Counted from the first letter of the stretch, positions 8,692 through 17,151 are shown. The stretch: DNA of 44,330 bases from Comamonadaceae bacterium (GCA_947452785.1 CANGDZ010000025.1:1-44330), one strand, 5' to 3'. Made by a program: numbers and translations. Notes: generated by a model from the sequence alone, not told the origin.

Positions 8692-9411
8692 ATGGACGAA
8701 CCCATTCTGACAATGGAAGAAAGAGAAGCGATCAATCAAGGTCGCTGGTTTTCTACCCTTTCACCTTCACTGCGACACGACATACTTCGATGCGCTTACG
8801 TCAAACGATACAAAGACGGAGAACTGATCTGTGCCCGGGGCGAACCGCCCGAGCAGTGGATCGCCTGCGCCAAAGGCGCGGTGCGTGTGAGCTCGACTTC
8901 GGTGTCGGGCAAGCTGATCACCCTGACCTACGTGGAGCCAGGCATTTGGTTTGGCGACGTGTCGATTTTCGACGGGGATCGGCGCACGCACGATGCCTAC
9001 GCGCACGGCGAGACCACCACCTTGAATGTGGCCAAAGCCGACTTCAAGAAAATCTTGGCACAACATGTGGAGTTTTACGAAGCAATGCTGCGCTTGCATG
9101 CGCGGCGCATTCGCCAACTCTATGGCTTGGTCGAGGACCTGAACACATTGCCCCTGCGCGCTCGATTGGCCAAACAACTCAACCATTTACTGCGCAGCTA
9201 TGGTGTGCCCAGTTTGTCGGACGCCAAAGCGATTCGCATCAGTTTGCAATTGGCGCAAGAAGAGTTGGCGCAGTTGCTGGGTGCATCACGTCAACGCGTG
9301 AACCAAGAGCTCAAGCAAATGGAGCGCGAACAGGTGATCAAAATCGAGCCCGGTGGCTTGCTGATTCTGGATCGCGCCGAACTCTTGAAAATTGTGGACG
9401 CCGACCACTAG
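8692..9411 (+). CDS. Crp/Fnr family transcriptional regulator
   Basis: The 239-aa protein has a cyclic-nucleotide-binding beta-barrel (about residues 30-140) and a C-terminal Crp-type winged helix. The recognition region reads LAQEELAQLLGASRQRVNQELKQMEREQVIKIEPGG without a break. There are no N-terminal cysteines for an Fnr-type iron-sulfur cluster. It sits 57 bp after the hydratase and 34 bp before the phosphotransferase, in the same orientation. That suggests it controls the surrounding acyl-CoA genes, possibly with an acyl-CoA or cyclic nucleotide as ligand; the ligand is inference. No convincing ribosome site precedes the ATG. Confidence 0.88.
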   Translation: MDEPILTMEEREAINQGRWFSTLSPSLRHDILRCAYVKRYKDGELICARGEPPEQWIACAKGAVRVSSTSVSGKLITLTYVEPGIWFGDVSIFDGDRRTHDAYAHGETTTLNVAKADFKKILAQHVEFYEAMLRLHARRIRQLYGLVEDLNTLPLRARLAKQLNHLLRSYGVPSLSDAKAIRISLQLAQEELAQLLGASRQRVNQELKQMEREQVIKIEPGGLLILDRAELLKIVDADH

Positions 9412-9445
9412 TCCCTTCATTTCCTTTTCACGGCGGTACCCACCC

Positions 9446-10531
9446 ATGAGCCAGTTTGATCATTTCGTGGGCACCCGCCCTGTGTCCGGGCAGCATGTCT
9501 TTGACGTGCCCACTTTGCAAGCCTGGTTGACCCAACATCTGCCAGGCTTTGCAGGTCCTTTGACCGTAGAGATGTTCAAAGGCGGTCAATCCAACCCCAC
9601 TTACAAACTTCTCACTCCGAGTCAGCACTACGTGATGCGGGCCAAGCCGGGTCCCGTCGCCAAGCTCTTGCCTTCGGCTCATGCGGTGGAACGCGAGTTC
9701 ACCGTGATGAAGGGTTTGGCAGGCACCGACGTGCCCGTGCCGCACATGCATGTGCTGTGCGAAGACGAGTCGGTGATCGGTCGCGCCTTTTATGTCATGG
9801 AGTGCATGGAAGGCCGAGTCTTGTGGGACCAGTCATTGCCCGGCATGACCACTGTTCAGCGCGGCGAGATTTATGACGAAATGAACCGCGTGATTGCAGC
9901 GCTGCACTCCGTCAACGTCGAGGCGCAAGGCCTGTCCAGTTACGGCAAACCCGGCAACTACATCGAGCGCCAAATCAGCCGCTGGAGCAAGCAGTACGTG
10001 GCCTCCGTCACACAACAGATTCCCGAGATGGACAAGCTCATGGCCTGGCTGCCGGAGCATATTCCGGCCAGCGCCAAAGACAGCGGTCTGGTCAGCGTAG
10101 TCCACGGCGACTACCGCTTAGACAACCTGATGTTTCATGCCACCGAGCCCCGCGTGATTGCGGTGCTTGACTGGGAACTTTCTACACTCGGTCACCCGCT
10201 GGCCGACTTCAGCTACCACTGCATGGCCTGGCATATTTCCCCAGGTTCCTTCAGAGGCATTGGCGGGCTGGACCACAAAGCGCTGGGTATTCCAGATGAA
10301 GCTGAATACATCCGGCGCTACTGCGAACGCACGGGGTTCACCACCCCTGAGGTACTGGCCAAGGACTGGAACTTTTACCTGGCGTACAACATGTTCCGCA
10401 TCGCGGCCATTTTGCAAGGCATTGCCAAGCGTGTCGAAGACGGCACAGCCTCCAGCGACCAAGCCCGCACATCGGGTGCGGGCGCAAAACCTATGGCCGA
10501 ATTGGCATGGCAATTTGCCAGCAAAGCCTGA
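9446..10531 (+). CDS. APH-family phosphotransferase (ACAD10/11 N-domain or LvaA-like)
   Basis: This 361-aa kinase-fold protein has the aminoglycoside/choline kinase motifs. The catalytic loop is [14 protein letters not shown] (H-x-D-x4-N), and the metal-binding Asp lies in [15 protein letters not shown]. The open frame extends to 9392, inside the regulator gene. I chose the ATG at 9446 because it matches the usual family N-terminus ([12 protein letters not shown]). The pairing with an ACAD10/11-like dehydrogenase 38 bp downstream matches mammalian ACAD10/11, where the two domains are fused. It also matches LvaA and LvaC of Pseudomonas levulinate catabolism, where the kinase phosphorylates the 4-hydroxyl of 4-hydroxyacyl-CoA. 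An antibiotic-modifying role is unlikely in this context. Confidence 0.87.
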   Translation: MSQFDHFVGTRPVSGQHVFDVPTLQAWLTQHLPGFAGPLTVEMFKGGQSNPTYKLLTPSQHYVMRAKPGPVAKLLPSAHAVEREFTVMKGLAGTDVPVPHMHVLCEDESVIGRAFYVMECMEGRVLWDQSLPGMTTVQRGEIYDEMNRVIAALHSVNVEAQGLSSYGKPGNYIERQISRWSKQYVASVTQQIPEMDKLMAWLPEHIPASAKDSGLVSVVHGDYRLDNLMFHATEPRVIAVLDWELSTLGHPLADFSYHCMAWHISPGSFRGIGGLDHKALGIPDEAEYIRRYCERTGFTTPEVLAKDWNFYLAYNMFRIAAILQGIAKRVEDGTASSDQARTSGAGAKPMAELAWQFASKA

Positions 10532-10569
10532 CTTTTTATCACCCCCAGTTACTCAACAGGAGAGACTCC

Positions 10570-11829
10570 ATGGACTTCGAATACACCCCAAAAATAAAAG
10601 ACATGCAGGCACGCTTGCTGGCGTTTATGGATGAGCACATTTACCCCAACGAAGCCCGCTTCTTTGCCGAGATTGCTGAGAACCGCGCCAAGGGCAATGC
10701 ATGGGTTCCCACCAAGATCGTCGAAGAACTCAAGCCCAAAGCCCTGGCCGCAGGCTTGTGGAACTTGTTCCTGCCTAAATCCAGCCGTGCGCCCCAAGGT
10801 CTGTCGAATGCAGAATACGCGCCGATGTGCGAAATCATGGGCCGTGTGCCCTTCGCCTCCGAAGTGTTCAACTGCTCCGCACCTGACACCGGCAATATGG
10901 AAACCCTGGAGCGCTACGCCAGCGAAGCCATCAAAGACGAATGGCTCGAACCGCTGCTGAAAGGCGAAATTCGTTCCGCCTTCTTGATGACGGAGCCTGA
11001 AGTCGCATCCTCTGACGCCACCAACATCCAGTGCGAGATTCGCCGCGATGGCGACGAGTATGTAATCAATGGCCGTAAATGGTGGTCGTCCGGTGCCGGT
11101 GACCCACGCTGCGCGGTGTACATCGTCATGGGCAAGACCAACCCCGAAGCCGGCCGCCATGAACAGCAATCGATGATTGTGGTTCCAGCGAACGCTAAAG
11201 GCATCACCGTGCTGCGCGCCTTGAGCGTGTTTGGCTATGACGATGCACCCCACGGCCACATGGAAGTCTTGCTCGAAAACGTGCGCGTGCCCGTGGGCAA
11301 TTTGCTGCTCGGCGAAGGCCGTGGTTTTGAAATTGCCCAAGGACGCCTTGGCCCTGGACGTATTCACCACTGCATGCGCAGCATCGGCATTGCTGAGCGC
11401 GCATTGGAGTTGATGTGCAAACGCCTGAACACCCGTGTGGCCTTTGGTCGCGAAGTGTCCAAACAAACCGTTTGGCAAGAACGCGTGGCCGAATCACGTT
11501 GCATGATCGAGCAAGCGCGCTTGCTGACGCTCAAAGCAGCCTACATGATGGACACCGTGGGCAACAAAGTGGCCAAGGCTGAAATCGCCATGATCAAAAT
11601 TGTCGCGCCCAACATGGCTTGCCAAATCATTGACTGGGCGATTCAAGCCCACGGCGGTGGCGGTGTGTCGCAAGACTTCCCACTGGCTTATGCCTACGCT
11701 CACCAGCGCACGCTGCGCTTGGCTGATGGTCCGGACGAGGTGCACCGCAACTCGCTGGCCAAGCTGGAGTTGGCCAAGCACTTGCTGATGCCTGGCAATG
11801 TCGAAATGCCAGTGACCCGCGGCAGCTGA
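10570..11829 (+). CDS. Acyl-CoA dehydrogenase, ACAD10/11 (LvaC)-like
   Basis: This is a 419-aa flavoprotein of the acyl-CoA dehydrogenase superfamily. The N-terminal helical domain spans roughly residues 1-140. The central beta domain includes [16 protein letters not shown] and the [12 protein letters not shown] run. The C-terminal helical domain carries [19 protein letters not shown] and [16 protein letters not shown], which are typical of the ACAD10/11 branch. Enzymes of this branch act on 4-phosphoacyl-CoA, releasing phosphate to give an enoyl-CoA, rather than doing a simple dehydrogenation. The open frame runs back to 10507, but AGGAGAG at about 10559 fixes the ATG at 10570. It closes the five-gene run before the tRNAs. 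Confidence 0.9.
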   Translation: MDFEYTPKIKDMQARLLAFMDEHIYPNEARFFAEIAENRAKGNAWVPTKIVEELKPKALAAGLWNLFLPKSSRAPQGLSNAEYAPMCEIMGRVPFASEVFNCSAPDTGNMETLERYASEAIKDEWLEPLLKGEIRSAFLMTEPEVASSDATNIQCEIRRDGDEYVINGRKWWSSGAGDPRCAVYIVMGKTNPEAGRHEQQSMIVVPANAKGITVLRALSVFGYDDAPHGHMEVLLENVRVPVGNLLLGEGRGFEIAQGRLGPGRIHHCMRSIGIAERALELMCKRLNTRVAFGREVSKQTVWQERVAESRCMIEQARLLTLKAAYMMDTVGNKVAKAEIAMIKIVAPNMACQIIDWAIQAHGGGGVSQDFPLAYAYAHQRTLRLADGPDEVHRNSLAKLELAKHLLMPGNVEMPVTRGS

Positions 11830-11842
11830 TCGCTTGAAGAGA

Positions 11843-11886
11843 ATGGTGCTTCCAGACGTCGCGCAAGCGAAAAAAATTAGCACCAT
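11843..11886. repeat. Long-loop inverted repeat after acyl-CoA dehydrogenase
   Basis: ATGGTGCT (11843-11850) is the reverse complement of AGCACCAT (11879-11886). Overlapping it, CGCTTG (11831-11836) pairs with CAAGCG (11864-11869). It lies between the last operon gene and the tRNA promoter. It may end transcription, but there is no T-run on the plus strand. Confidence 0.3.
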
Positions 11887-11888
11887 CT

Positions 11889-11917
11889 CTGAGAACGCTC
11901 CATTCACGCGTTACAAT
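11889..11917 (+). promoter_or_regulatory. Likely sigma-70 promoter for tRNA-Pro
   Basis: CTGAGA (11889-11894) and TACAAT (11912-11917) are separated by 17 bp. The -10 box ends 10 bp before the mature tRNA 5' end, so the start of transcription would be just upstream of the tRNA. Confidence 0.55.
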
Positions 11918-11927
11918 AACTGCTTGT

Positions 11928-12004
11928 CGGAGCGTAGCGCAGCCTGGTAGCGCATCTGCTTTGGGAGCAGAGGGTCGCGAGTTCGAATCCCGCCGCTCCG
12001 ACCA
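11928..12004 (+). tRNA. tRNA-Pro (anticodon UGG)
   Basis: The 77-nt cloverleaf includes an encoded CCA. The acceptor stem is CGGAGCG with CGCTCCG, the anticodon stem is TCTGC with GCAGA, and the loop TTTGGGA gives anticodon UGG. The T-loop reads GTTCGAATC. An intrinsic terminator follows within a few bases. Confidence 0.97.
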
Positions 12005-12008
12005 CCCT

Positions 12009-12038
12009 TAAAAAAGCCCACTTGTTGGGCTTTTTTTC
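12009..12038 (+). terminator. Intrinsic terminator after tRNA-Pro
   Basis: AAAAAGCCCA and TGGGCTTTTTTT form an A-stem-T hairpin with loop CTTGT, directly followed by a run of seven T. It separates the two tRNA genes, so tRNA-Arg may need its own promoter or readthrough. Confidence 0.85.
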
Positions 12039-12067
12039 TTGGTATTTTCGGTACGTCTTACTTCTAT

Positions 12068-12144
12068 CTGCCCGTAGCTCAACTGGATAGAGCAGTTGCC
12101 TTCTAAGCAACAGGTCGGGGGTTCGAGCCCCTCCGGGCAGACCA
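12068..12144 (+). tRNA. tRNA-Arg (anticodon UCU)
   Basis: The 77-nt cloverleaf ends in an encoded CCA. The acceptor stem is CTGCCCG with CGGGCAG, the D-arm has GCTC/GAGC, and the anticodon stem GTTGC/GCAAC encloses CTTCTAA, giving anticodon UCU. It reads AGA and AGG codons, which are rare in GC-rich genomes of this kind. Confidence 0.97.
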
Positions 12145-12173
12145 TTTTTTCTTCCCTCTTTTTCGCCACCACC

Positions 12174-13094
12174 ATGCAAGCACTGCTCGACGCCATTGCC
12201 GCCATGGACATGCCTACCGATGCCCAACGCATTTTCCACGGTCGCGGTGGTTTGTACCCGGGCTGTGAGCATTGGGTGCTGGACGCTTTCCCCCCTGTTC
12301 TGGTGCTGACCAGTTTCCAATCGGTGCAAGATGATGAACTGGCCACTGTGGGTGCGGCACTGGAGGGGCGTTGGCAGCAACTGTGTCCTGGTCAAACCCT
12401 CAACTGGGTGTTTCAAAGTCGCCACGCCGGAGAACCTGAAACCCGATTGATGTCCGGCAGCGTGCCTGAACCGCATGTCGTGACGGAGCAAGGCGCCCGC
12501 TTTCGAGTGCATGTGCTCAAAGGCCAAAACCACGGCCTGTTTTTGGACATGGCAGAAGGTCGCCATTGGGTGCGCGAATTAGCGAAAGCACAGCCGCAAC
12601 TCAAGGTGCTGAACTTGTTTGCCTACACCTGCGCCTTTTCAGTGTTGGCCTTGCAGGGCGGTGCCAAGCAGGTCGTCAATGTGGACATGAGCCACGGCGC
12701 CATGGCCATTGGCCAGCAAAACCACCAGCTCAACGGCCTGAGTACCGGGGCCAGTTTTTTAGCGCACGATATTTTCAAAACCTGGGGCAAGATCAGTCGC
12801 AGCGGGCCTTATGACCTGATCGTGGTCGACCCCCCCAGCTACCAAAAAGGCAGCTTCATTGCCACCAAGGATTACGCAAGGCTGATGCGTCGCCTGCCAG
12901 AGTTACTGATGCCCGGTGGCCAGGCCCTGCTGTGCCTGAACGCGCCGGAATTGGGGCTTGCATTCTTACAGGATCAGATGCGGGAAGCCGCGCCAGAGTT
13001 GAGCTTCGTGCAGCGACTGCCCAATCCCACAGTTTTTGCCGATGTGTCGCTTGATCGCTCGCTCAAAGTATTGGTCTACCAAGCCCCGATGTGA
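12174..13094 (+). CDS. SAM-dependent methyltransferase (RlmI/RlmK-like)
   Basis: The 306-aa protein is a class I methyltransferase. Motif I reads VLNLFAYTCAFSVLALQGGAKQV, an acidic SAM-binding residue follows in VVNVDMS, and the catalytic-type motif is VVDPPSYQKGSF. This order matches the C-terminal half of 23S rRNA methyltransferases of the RlmI/RlmK group. The N-terminal about 110 residues are divergent and carry no PUA domain that I can recognise, so the exact RNA target is uncertain. The open frame extends back into tRNA-Arg; the ATG at 12174, just past the tRNA, is the sensible start, though no strong ribosome site is present. Confidence 0.83.
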   Translation: MQALLDAIAAMDMPTDAQRIFHGRGGLYPGCEHWVLDAFPPVLVLTSFQSVQDDELATVGAALEGRWQQLCPGQTLNWVFQSRHAGEPETRLMSGSVPEPHVVTEQGARFRVHVLKGQNHGLFLDMAEGRHWVRELAKAQPQLKVLNLFAYTCAFSVLALQGGAKQVVNVDMSHGAMAIGQQNHQLNGLSTGASFLAHDIFKTWGKISRSGPYDLIVVDPPSYQKGSFIATKDYARLMRRLPELLMPGGQALLCLNAPELGLAFLQDQMREAAPELSFVQRLPNPTVFADVSLDRSLKVLVYQAPM

Positions 13095-13124
13095 CCGGCC
13101 TGGCACGCCTTCACCCTGTGGCGT

Positions 13125-13220
13125 TTAACCCAAACACACGTGCATCAGACCTGCAGCGCTGAGTAAAGTGAGCGCGGTCAGGACGAACAAGATGGCATGT
13201 TCCAAAATATCGTCGGTCAT
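13125..13220 (-). CDS. 31-aa single-span membrane micro-protein
   Basis: This frame, read directly from the sequence, encodes MTDDILEHAILFVLTALTLL and then SAAGLMHVCLG. It has a short acidic N-terminus, one hydrophobic helix of about 20 residues and a short tail. GAGGGA lies six bases before the ATG, a strong ribosome site. The ATG is 9 bp after the stop of the upstream 73-aa gene on the same strand, so the two probably share a transcript and may be translationally coupled. The composition (acidic start, Leu/Ala-rich helix) is unlike noise. The function is unknown. Confidence 0.6.
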   Translation of the reverse strand: MTDDILEHAILFVLTALTLLSAAGLMHVCLG

Positions 13221-13229
13221 GCGGGTCCC

Positions 13230-13451
13230 TCACTTGATCAATTGACGCATGTCCTGAATCGCGTCCAGGGCGCGGCGTGTGTTGGCCATGGCACGCACTA
13301 AATTGCCATCGTTGGCGCGAACATGGTGCAAGGCCGTGACCAGCGCGTTTTGTGCCACGGCAAAGGCTTGGATCTTTTCACGCTCAATGTGCGGTGAATG
13401 CAGGTAATGCACGTTGTGATGCGAAGTGGATTGCAGCGTTGCTTGGGCCAT
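13230..13451 (-). CDS. Small hypothetical protein, partner of 31-aa gene
   Basis: The predicted product is 73 aa, soluble and mainly helical (MAQATLQSTSHHNVHYLHSP at the start; RAMANTRRALDAIQDMRQLIK at the end is amphipathic). I set the start at 13451 because GGAG lies 7 nt upstream; a longer frame to 13496 has no better signal. I do not recognise a family. It is the first gene of a two-gene unit with the 31-aa membrane micro-protein. The DNA just upstream (13500-13650) is clearly AT-rich compared with the rest of the window and probably holds the promoter. Confidence 0.6.
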   Translation of the reverse strand: MAQATLQSTSHHNVHYLHSPHIEREKIQAFAVAQNALVTALHHVRANDGNLVRAMANTRRALDAIQDMRQLIK

Positions 13452-13656
13452 ACGAAACTCCAAAAAGATGATTGACTGTCCTTTTTGTGAATTCAAAGCC
13501 CCGTTATGCGTTCTGAATAGTTCTCAATAGACAAATACAGCAACTTTTGAATTCAACAGTGTCATCATATTCAAAACAACATCATTAAAACAAGTATAAA
13601 TATTGATAAATTGATACCATTTGTATCAAGACTTCCAAGATCCTCTGCAGCTGGAG

Positions 13657-14865
13657 TTACAAAGACTGAGCCAGCAAGTCGTGCAACTCACGCCTGAAAG
13701 CATGTGGGGCGTGCGCCGCCCGTCCAAGGTAAACCCCGTTGCTCAAACACGAAACCACCAACTCGCGCTGCGGGTCCACCCATAGCGTGGTGCCCGTGAA
13801 GCCGGTGTGGCCGAAGGTATCTTCACTGAAGCGGTCCCCCGCAGAGGCGTTGTACCGCGACTTGATGACAAAGCCCAGGCCCCGACGCACATCATCGGTT
13901 ACCGCTTGCGCGGTTTTGGCCTGTGCCGCCAGCTCCGCGTCTATGCCCAATCGCTCAGGTTCTGCCAACCAAGCGTGGCCAAAGCGGGCCACGTCCATGG
14001 CGGTGGCAAACAAACCCGCGTGTCCGGCCACGCCGCCCAATCCACAGGCGTTTTCGTCGTGCACCTCGCCCCAGACCCGGCGCTGCCGCCAACGCAGGTC
14101 CATTTCCGTCGGTGCGGTTTGGGCCAAAGTGGCACGTCCACTCTGCACCGGGTTGAACATCGTGTGCTGCAGTCCCAAGGGGCCGAGTACCTGCGCATAA
14201 ATCACCTGGTCCAGCGGCTGGCCGCACATAACCTGCACGGCCTGGCCGAGCAACATGAGGCCGATGTCGCTGTACACCACGCGCTGGCCGGGCTGATCCA
14301 TGAACGGGTAGTTGCAGATCACCGGCAAAGCCTGGGCCCAGCGGGCATCGCGCTCCAACGCTTGGAGCGCCTGGGGCGGGAAAGGCACCGGTCCGGCGAT
14401 GGCAAACACATCACGCCAGGCGGGCAGGCCCGAGGTGTGGGTGAGCAAATGCCGAAATGTCACGCGTCGGGGGTCTACCGTCTGTCCGGCGAGTTCAGGC
14501 GCGACCGGTTGCCGCTGCAAAGTGTGCGGGTCTTGTCCTCCCTCAATCGGGCGCGGCCCCGAGCGCGCGAATTCAGGCAACACGGCGCACAGGGGATCGT
14601 CAAGCCGCACTCTGCCGCTGCTGACCAAGTCCAAAAACACTGTCGTGGTGAACAACTTGGAAATGGACGCGATGTCGAACAAGGTTTCGGTGGAGGCGGC
14701 CTGCCCTTGAATTTCTCCCCAAGCGCTGTGCACCACAGGCTGGCCGCGATGCAACACCGCCAGGGCGCAAGAGGGAAAAATGATGTCCACATGCCGCGCC
14801 ATCAAGGTATTCAACGCCAAGGTGAGTGGGCTAGCAGGAGAGTGGGCAGGGTCAGAAAAAATCAT
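13657..14865 (-). CDS. Serine hydrolase, beta-lactamase/CubicO family
   Basis: The 402-aa protein has the penicillin-binding/class C beta-lactamase fold. The SxxK motif is Ser67-Ile-Ser-Lys70 (FDIASISKLF). The second motif is YSD in VVYSDIGLML, in place of Y-x-N. The third is HTG in FGHTGFTGTTLWVDP, in place of KTG. These variants are usual for esterases and peptidases of this family rather than true beta-lactamases. No signal peptide is visible, so a cytoplasmic esterase or amide hydrolase is likely. It is divergent from the branched-chain-type ABC transporter genes, which may import its substrate or products; that link is a guess. Confidence 0.85.
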   Translation of the reverse strand: MIFSDPAHSPASPLTLALNTLMARHVDIIFPSCALAVLHRGQPVVHSAWGEIQGQAASTETLFDIASISKLFTTTVFLDLVSSGRVRLDDPLCAVLPEFARSGPRPIEGGQDPHTLQRQPVAPELAGQTVDPRRVTFRHLLTHTSGLPAWRDVFAIAGPVPFPPQALQALERDARWAQALPVICNYPFMDQPGQRVVYSDIGLMLLGQAVQVMCGQPLDQVIYAQVLGPLGLQHTMFNPVQSGRATLAQTAPTEMDLRWRQRRVWGEVHDENACGLGGVAGHAGLFATAMDVARFGHAWLAEPERLGIDAELAAQAKTAQAVTDDVRRGLGFVIKSRYNASAGDRFSEDTFGHTGFTGTTLWVDPQRELVVSCLSNGVYLGRAAHAPHAFRRELHDLLAQSL

Positions 14866-14899
14866 ATCAACAGGTCTTAACTAGCCCTGACCTTACCAC

Positions 14900-14932
14900 C
14901 ACCCATGCCAGAAAAATGCAGTTGCATGGGTG
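14900..14932. promoter_or_regulatory. 9-bp inverted repeat in divergent promoter region
   Basis: CACCCATGC (14900-14908) and GCATGGGTG (14924-14932) are perfect inverse copies, 15 bp apart. They lie between the divergent serine hydrolase and binding-protein genes. This is a candidate operator; a hairpin role is also possible. Confidence 0.4.
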
Positions 14933-14946
14933 ATTTCCCTAGGATG

Positions 14947-14975
14947 ATGCATTGTCAATATGCAACATAATGCAT
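14947..14975. promoter_or_regulatory. Second inverted repeat before the ABC operon
   Basis: ATGCATT (14947-14953) and AATGCAT (14969-14975) are perfect inverse copies just upstream of the ribosome site of the binding-protein gene. It is a candidate operator overlapping the promoter or the 5' untranslated region. Confidence 0.35.
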
Positions 14976-14996
14976 GTTCATTCAGGAGTATTGATC

Positions 14997-16193
14997 ATGA
15001 ACCCAAGCCCAACATCCCGCCGTGCAGTTCTCAAAGGCGCTGCCTTGGCGGGTGCTGCCTCTTCTACTTTGCTCTTGCCTGAATGGGCTTTGGCACAAAC
15101 CGGCAAAATCCGCGTCGGCCTCATGCTGCCCTACTCTGGCGCTTTCGCCCCCCTGGGCGTGGCCATCGAAAACGGGGTGCGCATGGCCATCAATGAACAA
15201 GGTGGCAAGCTGGGTGGACGCGAGATCGAATGGTTCAAGGTCGACGACGAGTCAGACCCGTCCAAAGGTGTGGAGAACGCCAGCAAACTGGTGCAGCGCG
15301 ACAAAGTGGATGTGCTGATCGGCACCGTGCACTCGGGTGTGCAAATGGGCATCCAAAAAGTGGCGCGCGACTCTGGCGTGCTGACGCTGATCCCCAACGC
15401 CGGTGTGCACGCCGCCACCCGCTCCTTGTGCGCGCCCAATGTGTTCCGCACCAGTTTCTCTAACAGCCAGCCCACCTTGGCGCTGGGCGAGGCCATGGTC
15501 AAACGCGGTCACAAAAAAGCCGTTTGGATCACTTGGAAGTACGCCGCTGGCGACGAGGCTTTTGAGGGCTTCAAAGAAAGCTACACCAAGGCTGGTGGCA
15601 CCATCGTCAAAGAACTGGGCCTGCCGTTCCCGAACGTGGAGTTCCAAGCCTTGCTGACCGAGATCGCTGCGCTCAAGCCCGACGCCGTGGCCTGCTTCTT
15701 TGCTGGGCCCTCGGGCGCCAAGTTCATGAAAGATTTTGCAGCGGCCGGCCTCAAAGGCAAGATTGCTTTATACGGCTCGGGCTTTTTGACCGAAGGCGTG
15801 CTCGAAGCCGCAGGCCCCGCCGCCGACGGCGTGATGACCACCCTGCACTACAGTGACTCGCTGGACACACCGCGCAACAAGGCCTTCCGCTTGTCGTACG
15901 CCAAGACCTTTCGCGCACAGCCCGATGTGTACGCTGTTCAAGGCTATGACACCGGCTTGTTGCTGGCCCAAGGCATGAAGGCGGTCGGCGGTGACGTGAA
16001 CGCCAAGCCCGCCCTGTACAAAGCCCTGGAAGCGGCTGTGATCGACAGCCCTCGCGGCAAGTGGACCATGAGCAAATCGCACAACCCGGTACAAGACATT
16101 TATTTGCGCGTCGTTGAAAAAGGCGAGAACAAGGTGATTGGCGTGGCCGCCAAAGCATTGGCCGATCCGGGTACCGGCTGCCGCATGAGTTAA
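14997..16193 (+). CDS. Branched-chain-type ABC transporter substrate-binding protein
   Basis: This 398-aa periplasmic protein has the type I (LivJ/LivK) fold and feeds the permease complex encoded downstream. The N-terminus has a Tat-like motif (SRRAVLKG, residues 7-14), a hydrophobic stretch and a likely cleavage site after ALA before QTGKI. The mature part begins KIRVGLMLPYSGAFAPLG, typical of the family. The ATG at 14997 follows CAGGAGT, so the longer frame to 14952 is not needed. Many proteins of this type in Burkholderiales bind aromatic acids, amides or urea rather than leucine, so the ligand is open. A terminator-like hairpin follows the gene and probably keeps its expression above that of the permeases. 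Confidence 0.92.
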   Translation: MNPSPTSRRAVLKGAALAGAASSTLLLPEWALAQTGKIRVGLMLPYSGAFAPLGVAIENGVRMAINEQGGKLGGREIEWFKVDDESDPSKGVENASKLVQRDKVDVLIGTVHSGVQMGIQKVARDSGVLTLIPNAGVHAATRSLCAPNVFRTSFSNSQPTLALGEAMVKRGHKKAVWITWKYAAGDEAFEGFKESYTKAGGTIVKELGLPFPNVEFQALLTEIAALKPDAVACFFAGPSGAKFMKDFAAAGLKGKIALYGSGFLTEGVLEAAGPAADGVMTTLHYSDSLDTPRNKAFRLSYAKTFRAQPDVYAVQGYDTGLLLAQGMKAVGGDVNAKPALYKALEAAVIDSPRGKWTMSKSHNPVQDIYLRVVEKGENKVIGVAAKALADPGTGCRMS

Positions 16194-16214
16194 CCCCCTC
16201 GGGTGACGAGTTCG

Positions 16215-16242
16215 AAAATGGCGAATCTCCTCCGCCATTTTT
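16215..16242 (+). terminator. Attenuating hairpin between binding protein and permease genes
   Basis: AAAATGGCG and CGCCATTTTT form a 9-bp stem with loop AATCTCCTC, and the T-run is part of the 3' arm. Partial termination here would give the usual excess of binding protein over membrane components. Confidence 0.65.
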
Positions 16243-16274
16243 CATGCCTCGGTGTTCGGTTTTGAAGGTCTGGT

Positions 16275-17138
16275 GTGGATGTTGTAAATTTTCTGATTCA
16301 GCTGCTCAACAGCGTGCAGTACGGCTTGCTGCTGTTCATGCTGGCCGCAGGTCTCACGCTGATCTTTGGCATCATGGGCGTGGTCAATTTGGCGCATGGC
16401 AGTTTCTACATGCTGGGCGCTTACCTGGCCTGGTCACTGGCCAGCTTGACCGGTAGTTTCACGCTCGCCATTTTGTTGGGTACCACCTTGTCGGTGCTGT
16501 TTGGCCTGCTACTGGAGTGGCTGCTGTTCCGGCATTTTTACCACCGCGATCACCTGGACCAAGTGCTGTTGACATTCGGTCTGATCTATGTTTTCGAAGA
16601 AATGCGTTCGATTTTCTGGGGCGATGATGTGCACGGCGTGGCCATTCCGGATCTGCTGAGCGCCTCTATCCCGCTGACCGACACCTTGTCTTACCCGGTG
16701 TACCGCCTGTTCATGTCGGGCGTTTGCTTGGCGCTCGCGCTGGGCTTGTACCTGTTGATTTCCAAAACCCGCTTAGGGATGAAAATCCGCGCCGGCGCGT
16801 TTAACCATGAAATGACTGAGGCCTTGGGCATCAACATCAAGCTGATTCATGCCGTGGTGTTTGCGCTGGGCGTGGGCTTGGCGACCATCGCGGGCATGGT
16901 CGCTGCCCCGATTTCCAGCGTCTACCCCAACATGGGATCGCAAGTGCTCATCATGTGCTTTGTGGTGGTGGTGATTGGCGGCATCGGCTCGGTGCGCGGC
17001 GCCTTGATTGCCGCCCTGCTGGTCGGCTTGGTTGACACCTTTGGCAAAGTGCTGCTGCCGCAAGTGGCGGGCATGCTGGTATATGTGCTGATGGCGGCGG
17101 TGCTGCTGTGGAAACCCGAAGGCTTGTTTAGGCAATGA
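16275..17138 (+). CDS. livH: Branched-chain-type ABC transporter permease LivH
   Basis: This is a 287-aa inner-membrane permease with about eight hydrophobic helices. Family marks include GIMGVVNLAHGSFYMLGAYL near the N-terminus and the cytoplasmic ABC-contact region around ALGINIKLIHAVVFALGVGLA. The start codon is GTG, supported by GAAGG six bases upstream. It forms the transport channel with LivM. It lies 81 bp after the binding-protein gene and 13 bp before livM. Confidence 0.93.
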   Translation: MDVVNFLIQLLNSVQYGLLLFMLAAGLTLIFGIMGVVNLAHGSFYMLGAYLAWSLASLTGSFTLAILLGTTLSVLFGLLLEWLLFRHFYHRDHLDQVLLTFGLIYVFEEMRSIFWGDDVHGVAIPDLLSASIPLTDTLSYPVYRLFMSGVCLALALGLYLLISKTRLGMKIRAGAFNHEMTEALGINIKLIHAVVFALGVGLATIAGMVAAPISSVYPNMGSQVLIMCFVVVVIGGIGSVRGALIAALLVGLVDTFGKVLLPQVAGMLVYVLMAAVLLWKPEGLFRQ

Positions 17139-17151
17139 AGCGCAACACCCC

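Noticed and set aside
13807..14880. 357-aa plus-strand frame opposite the serine hydrolase
   Set aside because: The minus-strand frame has the SxxK, YSD and HTG motifs in order; the plus-strand one has none and is antisense noise.
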